A stretch of 64,000 bases of DNA from Kumtagia sp964244725. Its GTDB lineage: Bacteria > Pseudomonadota > Alphaproteobacteria > Rhizobiales > Rhizobiaceae. Each line of letters begins with the position of its first letter. Position 1 is the stretch's first letter. The DNA is taken from contig CAXTJQ010000001.1 of the NCBI GenBank assembly GCA_964244725.1, forward strand, positions 186,001-250,000. Direction: 5' to 3'. The position numbers and the translations under genes were made by a program. Positions 35,918 to 45,117 of the stretch are shown here, piece after piece. The notes below the pieces were generated by a model, which made no database searches, was not told the DNA's origin, and worked only from the letters and a program-made list of their open reading frames with translations.

Positions 35918-36610
35918 TCAGTCGCCGTCGGCCTTGAAACGGTAGCCGACGCCAGGTTCCGTGGCGATGATTCTCGGGTCGGCCGGATCGCGCTCGATCT
36001 TGCCGCGCAACTGGCCGATGAAGACGCGCAGATAGTGCATGTCCTCGCCATGCGCCGGGCCCCAGACCGAGGTCAGCAGCGCCTTGTGCGTCACCACCCG
36101 CCCGGCATGGCGCGCGAGCGCCACCAGCAGGTCGTATTCCTTCGGGGTCAGCTTCAGCGTCGCGCCGTCGCGCGTCACCAGGCGGCGCAGCATGTCGAGT
36201 TGCAGTCCGTCGGCGGCGATGCTGGTCGCGCCGCCATCCGCCTGAACCGTGTGGCGCAACGCGGTTCGGATGCGGGCGGTCAGTTCGCCGATGCCGAACG
36301 GCTTCTCGATGTAGTCGTCCGCGCCAAGGTCGAGGGCCGCGATCTTTTCGCTTTCGCGGTCGCGCGCCGACAGGATGATGATCGGCACCCGCGACCATGC
36401 CCGTAGCCGTCCGATCACGTCCTTGCCGTCCATGTCGGGCAGGCCGAGGTCGAGGATGACGAGGTCCGGCGCGGCCGTCGCCGCCGCCTTGAGCGCCGCC
36501 GCTCCGTTGAGCGCCTCGATGACCTCGTAGCCGGCGGCGGCCAGCGCCGGCTTCAGGAAGCGCTGGATCTGCGGTTCGTCGTCGACCACCAGGATGCGCT
36601 GCAGCATCAT
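35918..36610 (-). CDS. kdpE: KdpE response regulator (OmpR family)
   Basis: The 230-aa regulator has a receiver domain with acidic residues D10-D11, phospho-acceptor D54 and the conserved lysine in IEKPF, then a winged-helix DNA-binding domain (KLTPKEYDLLVAL to GVGYRF). The start ATG at 36610 overlaps the kdpD stop (ATGA); an in-frame ATG follows at 36607. It should activate kdp transcription under potassium limitation, probably through the direct repeat at 43989-44006. Confidence 0.95.
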   Translation of the reverse strand: MMLQRILVVDDEPQIQRFLKPALAAAGYEVIEALNGAAALKAAATAAPDLVILDLGLPDMDGKDVIGRLRAWSRVPIIILSARDRESEKIAALDLGADDYIEKPFGIGELTARIRTALRHTVQADGGATSIAADGLQLDMLRRLVTRDGATLKLTPKEYDLLVALARHAGRVVTHKALLTSVWGPAHGEDMHYLRVFIGQLRGKIERDPADPRIIATEPGVGYRFKADGD

Positions 36611-39306
36611 CCCCGGCTTTCGTCCGCGATGACCGCTTCGGCCGCGGGAAACCGCATGACGATCCGGGCGCCGCGCCGCTTCTGCGCGGGACTCTCGGCC
36701 TTGATCGTGCCGCCCATCGCCTCGACGAAGCCGCGGCAGATCGAGAGTCCGAGCCCCGTGCCAGGCGCGCGGCCATCGGCCTTTCCACGCTTGAAGAACT
36801 TTTCGAAGATGCGGTCGAGGTCGCGCGGCGGGATTCCCTTGCCGAGATCGGTCACCGACAGGACGACATCCCTTCCGTCGCGCTTGGCATAGACGGAGAT
36901 AGGCTGGCCTCCGCCGTATTTCCCGGCGTTGTCGAGCAGGTTGAAAAGCACCTGGCCGAGGAGCACGCTGTCGCCGCGGATCAGCGGCAGCTCCGCAGCG
37001 ACGCTGGTCTCGACGGCGTGGTCGGGAAAATAGCGGCGCGCGCGCTCGATCGCCATGCGCACGACATCGCCGACATCGACCCAGTCTCGCCGCGCATTCA
37101 CGGTGCCGGCCTCGATGCGCGTCATGTCGAGCAGGTTCGACACGAACCGCGACAGCCGCGCGCCTTCCTCCTCGATGGACTGCAGCAGGTCGTCGCGGCT
37201 GTCCGCGCTCATCTTGTCGCCGAGCTGGCGCAGGCTGGTCACCGCTCCGGTGATGGTGGCGAGCGGCGTGCGAAGATCGTGCGAGATCGACGACAGCAGC
37301 GCGGTCCGGAACCGCTCGCCTTCGAGCTGCGCGGCATGCTTGACGCTGTCCGCCGACAATCGGGCCCGGTCGATGGCGACCGCGGTCTGGTCGAGGATGG
37401 CGGCGAGCATTCGTTCGTCGCCGATCCCCATCGGTTTGCCGCGCTGCTCGAAACCGCAGACGCCGACCACGCCCTGCGGCGTCGTCAGCGGCCTGAACTG
37501 GAACGTGATGGTCGGCAGCGTGCCGGTTCCACTGCCGGCGGCCTCGCGCTTCTCGAACGCCCAGCGCGCCGCTGTCATGTCGCCGACCGCCAGCTCCGTT
37601 TCGGGCGGCCACGCGGCGCCGAGCTTCAGCTCGCCGTTCTCGGGCATCAACAACACGACCCCGCGCTTCAGCGCGGACTGCATCTGCGTGATCGCCGCCC
37701 AGAGCACGTCATCGGGCTTCGTAGTGCCGGAGAGCTTGCGGGAGAAGTCGTAGAGCGCCTGCGTCGCCGCCGCTCGGTCGCGCGCCGATTGCGCCTGCTC
37801 GCGCACGCTGGAGGCGATGCCGCCCGCCAGCACCGCCGCGATCAGGAAGATGACTAGCGCGAACACCTCATGCGGCTCGGCGATGGTCAGCGAATAGATC
37901 GGGTCGATGAACAGGAAATTATAGGCGAAGACCGACAGGATCGCCGAGGCGATCGCGGCCAGCCGGCTAGCGTAGATCGCGCAAACCAGAACCGCGAGCA
38001 GGAACAGCATCGAAAGATTCGGCAGGTCGAAGAAATAGTCGATGGTCAGCCCGGCGAGGCTCGCCATGCCTACGGCGGCGGCGGCGGCGGCGAGGTCCGT
38101 CGCCACGCGCGACGGATTTGCGCCGATCGCCTCGACGCGGCGCGTGGGTTCGCGCGTGTCGTCTCCAGTGACCACATAGACGCCGAGACCGGCGGCGCGG
38201 CCCATCAGCGCGTCGGGCAGCGACCGGCGGAACGGCCTCAGCCAGGCCGGCTGGCGCCGCCCGCCGATGATGATCTGCGTCGCGTGCTCGCGCCGCGCCA
38301 GGCGCAAAATTTCCTCGACGAAGTCGCGCCCGACGGCGCGCCGCGTTTCGGCGCCCAGTTGCTCGGCGAGCCGGAAGGTCTCGTCGAGCCGCTTCGCGCC
38401 TTCCGGCGTCGTCGACGCCTGGTCGGTCCGCTCGATCGAGACCACCAGCCACGGCGCATTCAGGCCCGAGGCCAGACGCCCCGCCGTGCGAACGACCTTC
38501 TCGGACAAGGCATCCGGGCCGATGCAGACGAGCAGGCGCTCGGCCGTCTGCCAGGGTCCCTCGATGGCGTTTTGCCGGAGATAGTCGACCATCTGGTCGT
38601 CGACCCGGTCGGCCGTGCGGCGCAGCGCCAGTTCGCGCAATGCTGTGAGGTTGCCGATGCGGAAAAAGGAATCGGCCGCGCGCTTGGCGTTCTCGGGCAG
38701 GTAGACCTTTCCCTCGCGCAGGCGGTCGAGCAGTTCCGCCGGCGACAGGTCGACGAGATGGACTTCGTCGGCCTTTTGCAGGATCGTATCGGGGACGCGC
38801 TCGCGCACCATCACGCCGGTGATGTTGGCGACGACGTCCGACAGGCTCTCGAGATGCTGGATGTTGAGCGCCGTCCAGACATCGATCCCGGCGTTCTGGA
38901 GTTCGTCGATGTCCTGATAGCGCTTGGGATGACGGCTGTCGGGCGCGTTGCTGTGCGCCAACTCGTCGACGACCAGGATGCGCGGACGCCGGGTCAGCGC
39001 GGCGTCGAGATCGAATTCCTCGATGGTCCTGCCTTGATGAAGCGTTTCGCGCCGCGGCAGGATCTCCAGCCCCTCGAGCAGCGCCGCCGTTTCGCCGCGG
39101 CCGTGCGTCTCGACCAGCCCGACGACGATGTCGATGCCGGCTTGCTTCAACTGGCGCGCCCGCGCCAGCATCGCATAGGTCTTTCCAACGCCCGGCGCCG
39201 CGCCGACGAAGACGGTCAGCCGGCCGCGGCCACGGTTGCCGGCCAGCGCCAGCAGGGCGTCCGGATCGGGACGGCTGTCCGACGATTTCCGGTCGGCATC
39301 CGCCAT
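36607..39306 (-). CDS. kdpD: KdpD sensor histidine kinase
   Basis: The 899-aa kinase has an N-terminal KdpD domain with Walker A GAAPGVGKT (35-43), a universal-stress-like domain, about four membrane spans near 400-500, a GAF-like domain, phospho-acceptor H676 (SHDLRTPL), and an ATPase domain with DLGKGIPPRDLDRIFEKF and GTGLGLSICRGF. The length is normal for KdpD. It lies 6 bp after kdpC and overlaps kdpE. Confidence 0.95.
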   Translation of the reverse strand: MADADRKSSDSRPDPDALLALAGNRGRGRLTVFVGAAPGVGKTYAMLARARQLKQAGIDIVVGLVETHGRGETAALLEGLEILPRRETLHQGRTIEEFDLDAALTRRPRILVVDELAHSNAPDSRHPKRYQDIDELQNAGIDVWTALNIQHLESLSDVVANITGVMVRERVPDTILQKADEVHLVDLSPAELLDRLREGKVYLPENAKRAADSFFRIGNLTALRELALRRTADRVDDQMVDYLRQNAIEGPWQTAERLLVCIGPDALSEKVVRTAGRLASGLNAPWLVVSIERTDQASTTPEGAKRLDETFRLAEQLGAETRRAVGRDFVEEILRLARREHATQIIIGGRRQPAWLRPFRRSLPDALMGRAAGLGVYVVTGDDTREPTRRVEAIGANPSRVATDLAAAAAAVGMASLAGLTIDYFFDLPNLSMLFLLAVLVCAIYASRLAAIASAILSVFAYNFLFIDPIYSLTIAEPHEVFALVIFLIAAVLAGGIASSVREQAQSARDRAAATQALYDFSRKLSGTTKPDDVLWAAITQMQSALKRGVVLLMPENGELKLGAAWPPETELAVGDMTAARWAFEKREAAGSGTGTLPTITFQFRPLTTPQGVVGVCGFEQRGKPMGIGDERMLAAILDQTAVAIDRARLSADSVKHAAQLEGERFRTALLSSISHDLRTPLATITGAVTSLRQLGDKMSADSRDDLLQSIEEEGARLSRFVSNLLDMTRIEAGTVNARRDWVDVGDVVRMAIERARRYFPDHAVETSVAAELPLIRGDSVLLGQVLFNLLDNAGKYGGGQPISVYAKRDGRDVVLSVTDLGKGIPPRDLDRIFEKFFKRGKADGRAPGTGLGLSICRGFVEAMGGTIKAESPAQKRRGARIVMRFPAAEAVIADESRG

Positions 39307-39312
39307 GCGGCC

Positions 39313-39882
39313 TCAGCCTCCCATGGCGTCGATGGCGAGGTTGAGCCGCAGGACGTTGACGCGCGGCTCGCCGATCACGCCGAGGAACGCCGTTTCCGTC
39401 GTATCGTTGACCAGCTTCGTCACGGCATCCTCGCCAAGACCGCGCGCCTTGGCGACGCGGGCGACCTGGAGCAAGGCATAGGCCGGCGCGATGTGCGGGT
39501 CCAGCCCCGACCCGGAGGCCGTCGCCGCGTCGGCCGGGATGGTCCCGGAAATGCCGGAAGCCCGCAGACGCTCGACATCGGCCGCGACCCGGTCCTTCAG
39601 CTTCTGCGAGGTCGGGCCGAGATTGGACCCCGTCGAGCCTGCCGCATTGTAGAGGATGTCGCCGGTGGCCGACGGCCGCGGCCAGAAATAGCGGTCCGCC
39701 GCGAAATTCTGTCCGATCAGGTCGGACCCGACGACTGTTCCGTCCTTGCGGATCAGTTCGCCGTTGGCCTGTGCCGGCATCGCGAATTGGGCGATGCCGG
39801 TGATGAGGAGCGGGTAGCCGATGCCGGTGAGGAGCGTGAGGATGACGGTCAGCGCGAGCGCGGGGCGAAGAAGGTTCAGCAT
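39313..39882 (-). CDS. kdpC: KdpC, potassium-transporting ATPase subunit C
   Basis: The 189-aa subunit has one N-terminal membrane helix (RPALALTVILTLLTGIGYPL) and a periplasmic domain with the hallmarks YFWPRPSATG, SGSGLDPHI and VNVLRLNLA. The ATG at 39882 begins 2 bp after the kdpB stop. It stabilises the KdpFABC complex. Confidence 0.95.
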   Translation of the reverse strand: MLNLLRPALALTVILTLLTGIGYPLLITGIAQFAMPAQANGELIRKDGTVVGSDLIGQNFAADRYFWPRPSATGDILYNAAGSTGSNLGPTSQKLKDRVAADVERLRASGISGTIPADAATASGSGLDPHIAPAYALLQVARVAKARGLGEDAVTKLVNDTTETAFLGVIGEPRVNVLRLNLAIDAMGG

Positions 39883-39884
39883 GG

Positions 39885-41927
39885 TCACACCAGGTTGAGC
39901 GAGGAGACGACGATGTCGATGAGCTTGATGCCGGCGAACGGCAGCAGCAGGCCGCCGACTCCGTAGATCAGGAGATTGCGCCGCAGCACGGCGGCGGCGC
40001 CGACAGGCCGGTAGGTCACGCCCCTGAGCGCCAGCGGGATCAGGCCGACGATGATCAGCGCGTTGAAGATCACCGCCGACAGGATCGCCGACTGGGGCGA
40101 GGCGAGGTCCATGACGTTCAGCGTCGAAAGCGCCGGATAGGTCGCGACGAACAGCGCCGGGATGATCGCAAAGTATTTCGCCACGTCGTTGGCGATCGAG
40201 AAGGTGGTGAGCGATCCGCGCGTCATCAGGAGCTGCTTGCCGATCTCGACGATCTCGATGAGCTTGGTCGGGCTGGAGTCGAGATCGACCATGTTGGCGG
40301 CTTCGCGCGCGGCCTGCGTGCCGCTTTGCATCGCGACGCCCACATCGGCCTGCGCCAGCGCCGGCGCGTCGTTGGTGCCGTCGCCGCACATGGCGATCAG
40401 CCGCCCGCCCTGCTGCTCCTTGCGGATGTAGCCGAGCTTGTCCTCGGGCGTCGCCTCGGCCAGAAAATCGTCGACGCCGGCTTCCGACGCGATCGCGGCC
40501 GCCGTGACCGGGTTGTCGCCGGTGACCATGACGGTGCGGATGCCCATGGCGCGCAGCGCCGCGAAGCGCTCCTTGATGTCCGGCTTGACGACGTCCTTAA
40601 GGTGGATCACGCCGAGCAGCCGCCCGCCGTCGGCGACCCCAAGCGGCGTTCCGCCGCCGCGCGCCACGTCATCGACGGCCTTGCGGAACGCGGCGGGGAT
40701 GTCGGCTTCCGCGACGCCGGCGAACTTGATGATCGAATCGACGGCGCCCTTGCGCACCTTGCGACCGGCGAAATCGACGCCGGAGAGACGCGTTTCCGCG
40801 GCGAACGGAATGACCGCGTCCATTGGCTGCGTGGGGGCCGACTGGCCGAATTCGCCGGTGGCCAGCGCCACGATCGAGCGCCCCTCGGGCGTCTCGTCGG
40901 CGAGGCTGGCGAGCAGCGCGGCTTCGGCGAGCTCGGCCTCCGAGACGCCTGGCACCTCCAGGAAATCGGTCGCCATGCGGTTGCCGAAGGTGATCGTGCC
41001 GGTCTTGTCGAGCAGCAACGTATCCACGTCGCCGGCCGCTTCCACCGCGCGGCCCGATGTCGCGATCACGTTGAAGCGCACCAGCCGGTCCATGCCGGCG
41101 ATGCCGATCGCCGACAGCAGACCCCCGATCGTGGTCGGGATCAGCGTCACCAGCAAGGCCGCCAGCACGGTGACGGAGATGACGGTTCCCGAATAGCCGG
41201 CGAGTCCCCAAAGGGTGGCGACCGCGATCAGGAAGATCAGCGTCAGGCCCGACAACAGGATCGACAGCGCGATCTCGTTGGGCGTCTTCTGCCGCTGCGC
41301 GCCCTCGATCAGCGCGATCATGCGGTCGACGAAGGACGATCCCGGCGCGGCGCCGATACGGACCTTGATCCAGTCCGACAGCACCTGCGTGCCGCCCGTG
41401 ACGGCCGAGCGGTCGCCGCCGGCCTCGCGGATGACCGGCGCGGACTCGCCGGTGATGGCGCTTTCGTTGACCGACGCCACGCCCTCGATCACGTCGCCGT
41501 CGCCGGGAAGGAGATCGCCGGCTTCGACCAGGACGACGTCGCCGACCTTGAGCGCCGTGGCGGCGATGATGTCGGCATCCCGCCCGGCGGACGATTTGAG
41601 CCGCTTGGCGGTGAGGTCGGACTTCGTGCGCTTCAGGCTGTCGGCCTGCGCCTTGCCGCGCCCTTCGGCGACGGCTTCGGCGAAGGTCGCAAACAGCACC
41701 GTGAACCATAGCCAGGCCGCGATCTGGCCGGAGAACCCGGCATCGCCGGTGCCGATCGCCAGGTCGCGGACGAAGAACACCGTCACCATCGCGGCCACTA
41801 CTTCGGTGACGAAGATGACCGGATTGCGCAGCAGCAGGCGCGGGTCGAGCTTGACGAAGGCGCCTTTCAGCGCTGGGCCGATGATCGCCGGGTCGAACAG
41901 CGCCGGCGCGAGGGGTCTGGTGGACAT
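39885..41927 (-). CDS. kdpB: KdpB, potassium-transporting P-type ATPase catalytic subunit
   Basis: The 680-aa P-type ATPase has phosphorylation site D307 in DKTGTITFG, the TGES actuator loop (AITGESAPVIREAGG), and the hinge motif GDGTNDAPALAQADVG. I chose the ATG at 41927, with GGAG 6 bases upstream, over the ATG at 41939; both are in frame. It hydrolyses ATP for K+ uptake with KdpA, KdpC and KdpF. Confidence 0.95.
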   Translation of the reverse strand: MSTRPLAPALFDPAIIGPALKGAFVKLDPRLLLRNPVIFVTEVVAAMVTVFFVRDLAIGTGDAGFSGQIAAWLWFTVLFATFAEAVAEGRGKAQADSLKRTKSDLTAKRLKSSAGRDADIIAATALKVGDVVLVEAGDLLPGDGDVIEGVASVNESAITGESAPVIREAGGDRSAVTGGTQVLSDWIKVRIGAAPGSSFVDRMIALIEGAQRQKTPNEIALSILLSGLTLIFLIAVATLWGLAGYSGTVISVTVLAALLVTLIPTTIGGLLSAIGIAGMDRLVRFNVIATSGRAVEAAGDVDTLLLDKTGTITFGNRMATDFLEVPGVSEAELAEAALLASLADETPEGRSIVALATGEFGQSAPTQPMDAVIPFAAETRLSGVDFAGRKVRKGAVDSIIKFAGVAEADIPAAFRKAVDDVARGGGTPLGVADGGRLLGVIHLKDVVKPDIKERFAALRAMGIRTVMVTGDNPVTAAAIASEAGVDDFLAEATPEDKLGYIRKEQQGGRLIAMCGDGTNDAPALAQADVGVAMQSGTQAAREAANMVDLDSSPTKLIEIVEIGKQLLMTRGSLTTFSIANDVAKYFAIIPALFVATYPALSTLNVMDLASPQSAILSAVIFNALIIVGLIPLALRGVTYRPVGAAAVLRRNLLIYGVGGLLLPFAGIKLIDIVVSSLNLV

Positions 41928-41986
41928 TGAATGCTCCATGGGCCTGTCCGTCCCGGCAGCCGCCGGGACGCGACAAGGACGAAAAA

Positions 41987-43696
41987 TCAGAAGGTTTGGC
42001 CGGCCATCATCGCGAAGTGCTCGACGATGGGTCCAAGCGCGAGGGCCGGGAAGAACTGCAGCCCGCCGAGGATCAGTATGATGCCGATCAGCAGGCCGAC
42101 GAACAGCGGCGTATGGGTCGGAAACGTGCCTTTCGACACCGGAATGCGCGTTTTGGCCGCGATCGATCCCGCGATCGCCAGCACCGGCACCGCATAGGCG
42201 AAGCGGCCGAGGATCATGGCGATGCCCATGGTCGTGTTGTACCAGAGCGTGTTGGCCGAAAGGCCGCCGAAGGCCGACCCGTTATTGCCGGTCGCGGACG
42301 AATAGGCGTAGAGGATTTCCGACAGGCCGTGCGGCCCGCCTGTGCCCACGCTCGCCACCGCGAAGGGCAGCATCGCCGACACGGCCGTGAAGCCGAGGAT
42401 CGCGGCCGGCAGGATGAGCACGGCGAGCATGGCGTATTTCATCTCGCGCGCCTCGATCTTCTTGCCGAGGAATTCCGGCGAGCGGCCGACCATCAGCCCT
42501 GCGACGAACACGGCCAGGATGGCGAAGACGACCATCCCGTAGAGCCCGGAGCCCACCCCGCCCGGCAGAATCTCGCCGAGTTGGATCAGGAACAGCGGCA
42601 CGAGGCCGCCCAGCGCGGTCAGCGAGCCGTGCATGCCGTTGACGCCGCCGTCCGACAGGCCGGTGGTGACCGCGGCGTAGGTGGCTGTCATCGCCTGTCC
42701 GAAGCGGACCTCCTTGCCTTCCATGTTGCCCATGGCGGGGTCGACGCCGAGCGCGGTCAGGATCGGATTGCCGGCCGTCTCGGCCCAATAGACCAGACCG
42801 ACGCCGGCGATCAGCAGAACCGCGATCGCGGATATGAATGCCCAGCCCTGCCGGCGGTCGCCGACCATCTGGCCGAACGAATAGACCAGCGCCGCCGAGA
42901 TCGACAGCATGCAGAAGATGTTCAGATAGTTGGACCAGGCGTTCGGGTTCTCGAACGGATGGGCGGCATTGACGTTGAAGAAGCCGCCGCCATTGGTGCC
43001 GAGCTGCTTGATCGCCTCCTGGCTCGCTGCCGGTCCGAGCGCGATCGTTTGGTTGGCGCCTTCGAGCGTCGTGGCGGTGACCGAGGCGTCGAGCGTTTGC
43101 GGAAGACCCATCGCCACGAAGATCAGGGCGACGACGATCGACAGCGGCAGGAGCACGTAGAGTGTGGCGCGGGTCATGTCGACCCAGAAATTGCCCAGCG
43201 TCGTCACCTTAGACCGCGCGAAGGCGCGGGTGACGGCGACCGCGATGGCGATGCCGGTGGCGGCCGACAGGAAGTTATGCACGGTCAGGCCGGCCATCTG
43301 GGTGAAATGGCTCATCGTCGTCTCGCCGCCGTAGGACTGCCAGTTCGTGTTGGTGACGAAACTGACCGCGGTGTTGAAGGCGAGATCCGGAGCGACGTTG
43401 CCGAAGCCCTGCGGGTTGAACGGCAGGAACGCCTGCAGCCGCAGGATCGCGTACAGCGACGCAAAGCCCGCCGCGCTGAACATCAGCATGGCGAGCGTGT
43501 AGGCGAGCCAGCCCTGCTCCCTCTCGGGATCGACGCCGGACAGGCGCAGGAATCCGCGCTCGACGGGCGCGAGCACGGGCGTGAGGAAAGTCTTCTCGCC
43601 GGAAAAGACGCTGGCCATGTAGAGGCCGAGCGGCTTGATCACGGCGAATACGGCGAGGAAAAGGAGGCTGATCTGCAGCCACCCGACAATGGACAT
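41987..43696 (-). CDS. kdpA: KdpA, potassium-transporting ATPase channel subunit
   Basis: The 569-aa membrane protein has about ten spans and the K+ selectivity-type loops, for example NTNWQSYGGETTMSHFTQM and LGTNGGGFFNVNAAHPFENP. The length is normal for KdpA (about 557-570). It lies 30 bp after kdpF and 59 bp before kdpB in the operon. Confidence 0.95.
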   Translation of the reverse strand: MSIVGWLQISLLFLAVFAVIKPLGLYMASVFSGEKTFLTPVLAPVERGFLRLSGVDPEREQGWLAYTLAMLMFSAAGFASLYAILRLQAFLPFNPQGFGNVAPDLAFNTAVSFVTNTNWQSYGGETTMSHFTQMAGLTVHNFLSAATGIAIAVAVTRAFARSKVTTLGNFWVDMTRATLYVLLPLSIVVALIFVAMGLPQTLDASVTATTLEGANQTIALGPAASQEAIKQLGTNGGGFFNVNAAHPFENPNAWSNYLNIFCMLSISAALVYSFGQMVGDRRQGWAFISAIAVLLIAGVGLVYWAETAGNPILTALGVDPAMGNMEGKEVRFGQAMTATYAAVTTGLSDGGVNGMHGSLTALGGLVPLFLIQLGEILPGGVGSGLYGMVVFAILAVFVAGLMVGRSPEFLGKKIEAREMKYAMLAVLILPAAILGFTAVSAMLPFAVASVGTGGPHGLSEILYAYSSATGNNGSAFGGLSANTLWYNTTMGIAMILGRFAYAVPVLAIAGSIAAKTRIPVSKGTFPTHTPLFVGLLIGIILILGGLQFFPALALGPIVEHFAMMAGQTF

Positions 43697-43726
43697 GGGA
43701 AATGCTCCGGATGGACGGAAAAAGCG

Positions 43727-43813
43727 TCAGAAGCGCTCGGGATGGAGCAGCGTGACGACGAGATAGGCCGCGAGCGAGGCCGCGACGGCGAGGCCGATGA
43801 TGATCTCGAACAT
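43727..43813 (-). CDS. kdpF: KdpF, small stabilising subunit
   Basis: This 28-aa single-span membrane peptide (MFEIIIGLAVAASLAAYLVV, then TLLHPERF) directly precedes kdpA. The C-terminal LxxPERF is the hallmark of KdpF, which helps assemble the KdpABC complex. It starts at the ATG at 43813, with AGGAACGAG upstream, and is easily missed because of its size. Confidence 0.9.
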   Translation of the reverse strand: MFEIIIGLAVAASLAAYLVVTLLHPERF

Positions 43814-43825
43814 GGTGGCTCGTTC

Positions 43826-43909
43826 CTAGAGCCGGCCGAGAGCTTGCGCATACAGCGCGAGGACGAAAATCGACCCGAGGCCGAGCGCGAGGAAGATGAG
43901 GTCGGACAT
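43826..43909 (-). CDS. 27-aa hydrophobic ORF at the head of the kdp operon
   Basis: A tiny ORF reading MSDLIFLALGLGSIFVLALY, then AQALGRL, lies 12 bp upstream of kdpF. It has a clear ribosome-binding site (GGAGA, 6 bases before the ATG). It would form one membrane helix with a short basic tail. It lies after the candidate KdpE box, so it should be the first cistron. It may be an extra small Kdp subunit or a leader peptide; function unknown. Confidence 0.65.
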   Translation of the reverse strand: MSDLIFLALGLGSIFVLALYAQALGRL

Positions 43910-43988
43910 GAAGCGTCTCCGGTGATCGATCGATGGGAGCCATGCGCCCGTTTAGAGTCAGGGATCGAGTCCGAAGGCGTTGGCTCGA

Positions 43989-44006
43989 CATAAGGAAACC
44001 ATAAGG
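43989..44006 (-). promoter_or_regulatory. direct repeat, candidate KdpE binding site
   Basis: On the minus strand the sequence reads CCTTATG-gttt-CCTTATG, two perfect heptamers spaced by 11 bp (one helical turn). That is the arrangement used by OmpR-family regulators such as KdpE. It lies about 80 bp upstream of the first kdp ORF. The 249-bp gap also holds the promoter of the divergent aldolase gene. Confidence 0.55.
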
Positions 44007-44158
44007 GCCGGCCGGACGCGCCCGTGTGGACGCGTGCGCCATCGAGCAGGGCAATCCTTTTTGCCGCTTGCACGCGCGCGCCGATTGCACGCGACGCGAA
44101 CTCCATGGCAAATACTCCGCTGACGACGCCGAGGAAGCGTCGCAGGTGAGGAAAACCA

Positions 44159-45055
44159 ATGCTCAATGAAGAGATGATGGCGCAGATTTCGGGCAAGGGC
44201 GGCTTCATCGCCGCGCTCGACCAGAGCGGCGGCTCGACGCCCGGCGCGTTGCGCCTCTACGGCGTCCCCGAGACGGCCTACGGCGGCGAAGCCGAGATGT
44301 TCAGGATGGTGCACGAGATGCGCGTGCGCATCATGACGTCGCCGGCCTTCACCGGCGACAAGATCCTGGCCGCCATCCTGTTCGAGCGCACGATGGACGG
44401 CCTGGCCAACGGCAAGCCGGTGCCGGCCTTCCTCTGGGAGGATCGCGGCGTCGTGCCGATGCTCAAGATCGACAAGGGCCTTAACGCCGAAACCGATGGC
44501 GTCAGCCTGATGAAGCCGATGCCCGACCTCGACGCGCTGCTTGCCCGCGCCGTCAAGCTTGGCATTTTCGGCACCAAGATGCGGTCCGTCGTCAACCTGC
44601 CCTCGGAAAGCGGCATCGCTGCGGTCGTCGCGCAGCAATTCGACGTCGCGGCGCAGATCGCCGAGCACGGCCTTGTGCCGATCGTCGAGCCTGAAGTCTC
44701 GATCAAGAGCCCGGACAAGCAGGGCGCGGAGACGATTTTGCTCGCGGAACTGACTTCGAGGCTCGACACGCTTCCCGAGGATCGCAAGGTGATCCTCAAG
44801 CTCACAATTCCGACCGTTCCGGATTTCTATGCGCCGCTGGTCGAGCACGCCCGCGTCGCCCGGGTCGTCGCCCTGTCCGGCGGCTACACGCGCGACGACG
44901 CGTGCAGACGCCTCGCCGCCAATCACGGCATGGTCGCGAGTTTCTCGCGCGCGCTCGCCGAAGACCTGAAGCATTCGATGAGCGACGCGGAGTTCGACGC
45001 GGCCCTGGCCGCCTCGATCGACGAAATCTTCCAGGCCTCGATCGTCAAGACCTGA
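44159..45055 (+). CDS. class I fructose-bisphosphate aldolase
   Basis: The 298-aa aldolase resembles the bacterial class I type. It has the N-terminal GGFIAALDQSGGSTPGAL, EDRGVVPMLKIDKGL, and the Schiff-base lysine K214 in ILKLTIP. It cleaves fructose-1,6-bisphosphate or a related ketose phosphate by a metal-independent mechanism. The ATG at 44159 is preceded by GTGAGG. Downstream lie a lactonase, a hydroxyacid oxidase and an RraA-type gene in the same direction, so it may serve a sugar-acid pathway as well as glycolysis. Confidence 0.92.
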   Translation: MLNEEMMAQISGKGGFIAALDQSGGSTPGALRLYGVPETAYGGEAEMFRMVHEMRVRIMTSPAFTGDKILAAILFERTMDGLANGKPVPAFLWEDRGVVPMLKIDKGLNAETDGVSLMKPMPDLDALLARAVKLGIFGTKMRSVVNLPSESGIAAVVAQQFDVAAQIAEHGLVPIVEPEVSIKSPDKQGAETILLAELTSRLDTLPEDRKVILKLTIPTVPDFYAPLVEHARVARVVALSGGYTRDDACRRLAANHGMVASFSRALAEDLKHSMSDAEFDAALAASIDEIFQASIVKT

Positions 45056-45117
45056 AGGCGGCGGAATGACCGCCGCGCGAGGGGCGGTCGACTGGGCCAC
45101 TCTGGGAGAAGGGCGCG

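Noticed and set aside
41927..43993. 688-codon plus-strand ORF over kdpA/kdpF
   Set aside because: Antisense to kdpA and kdpF, which are unmistakable.
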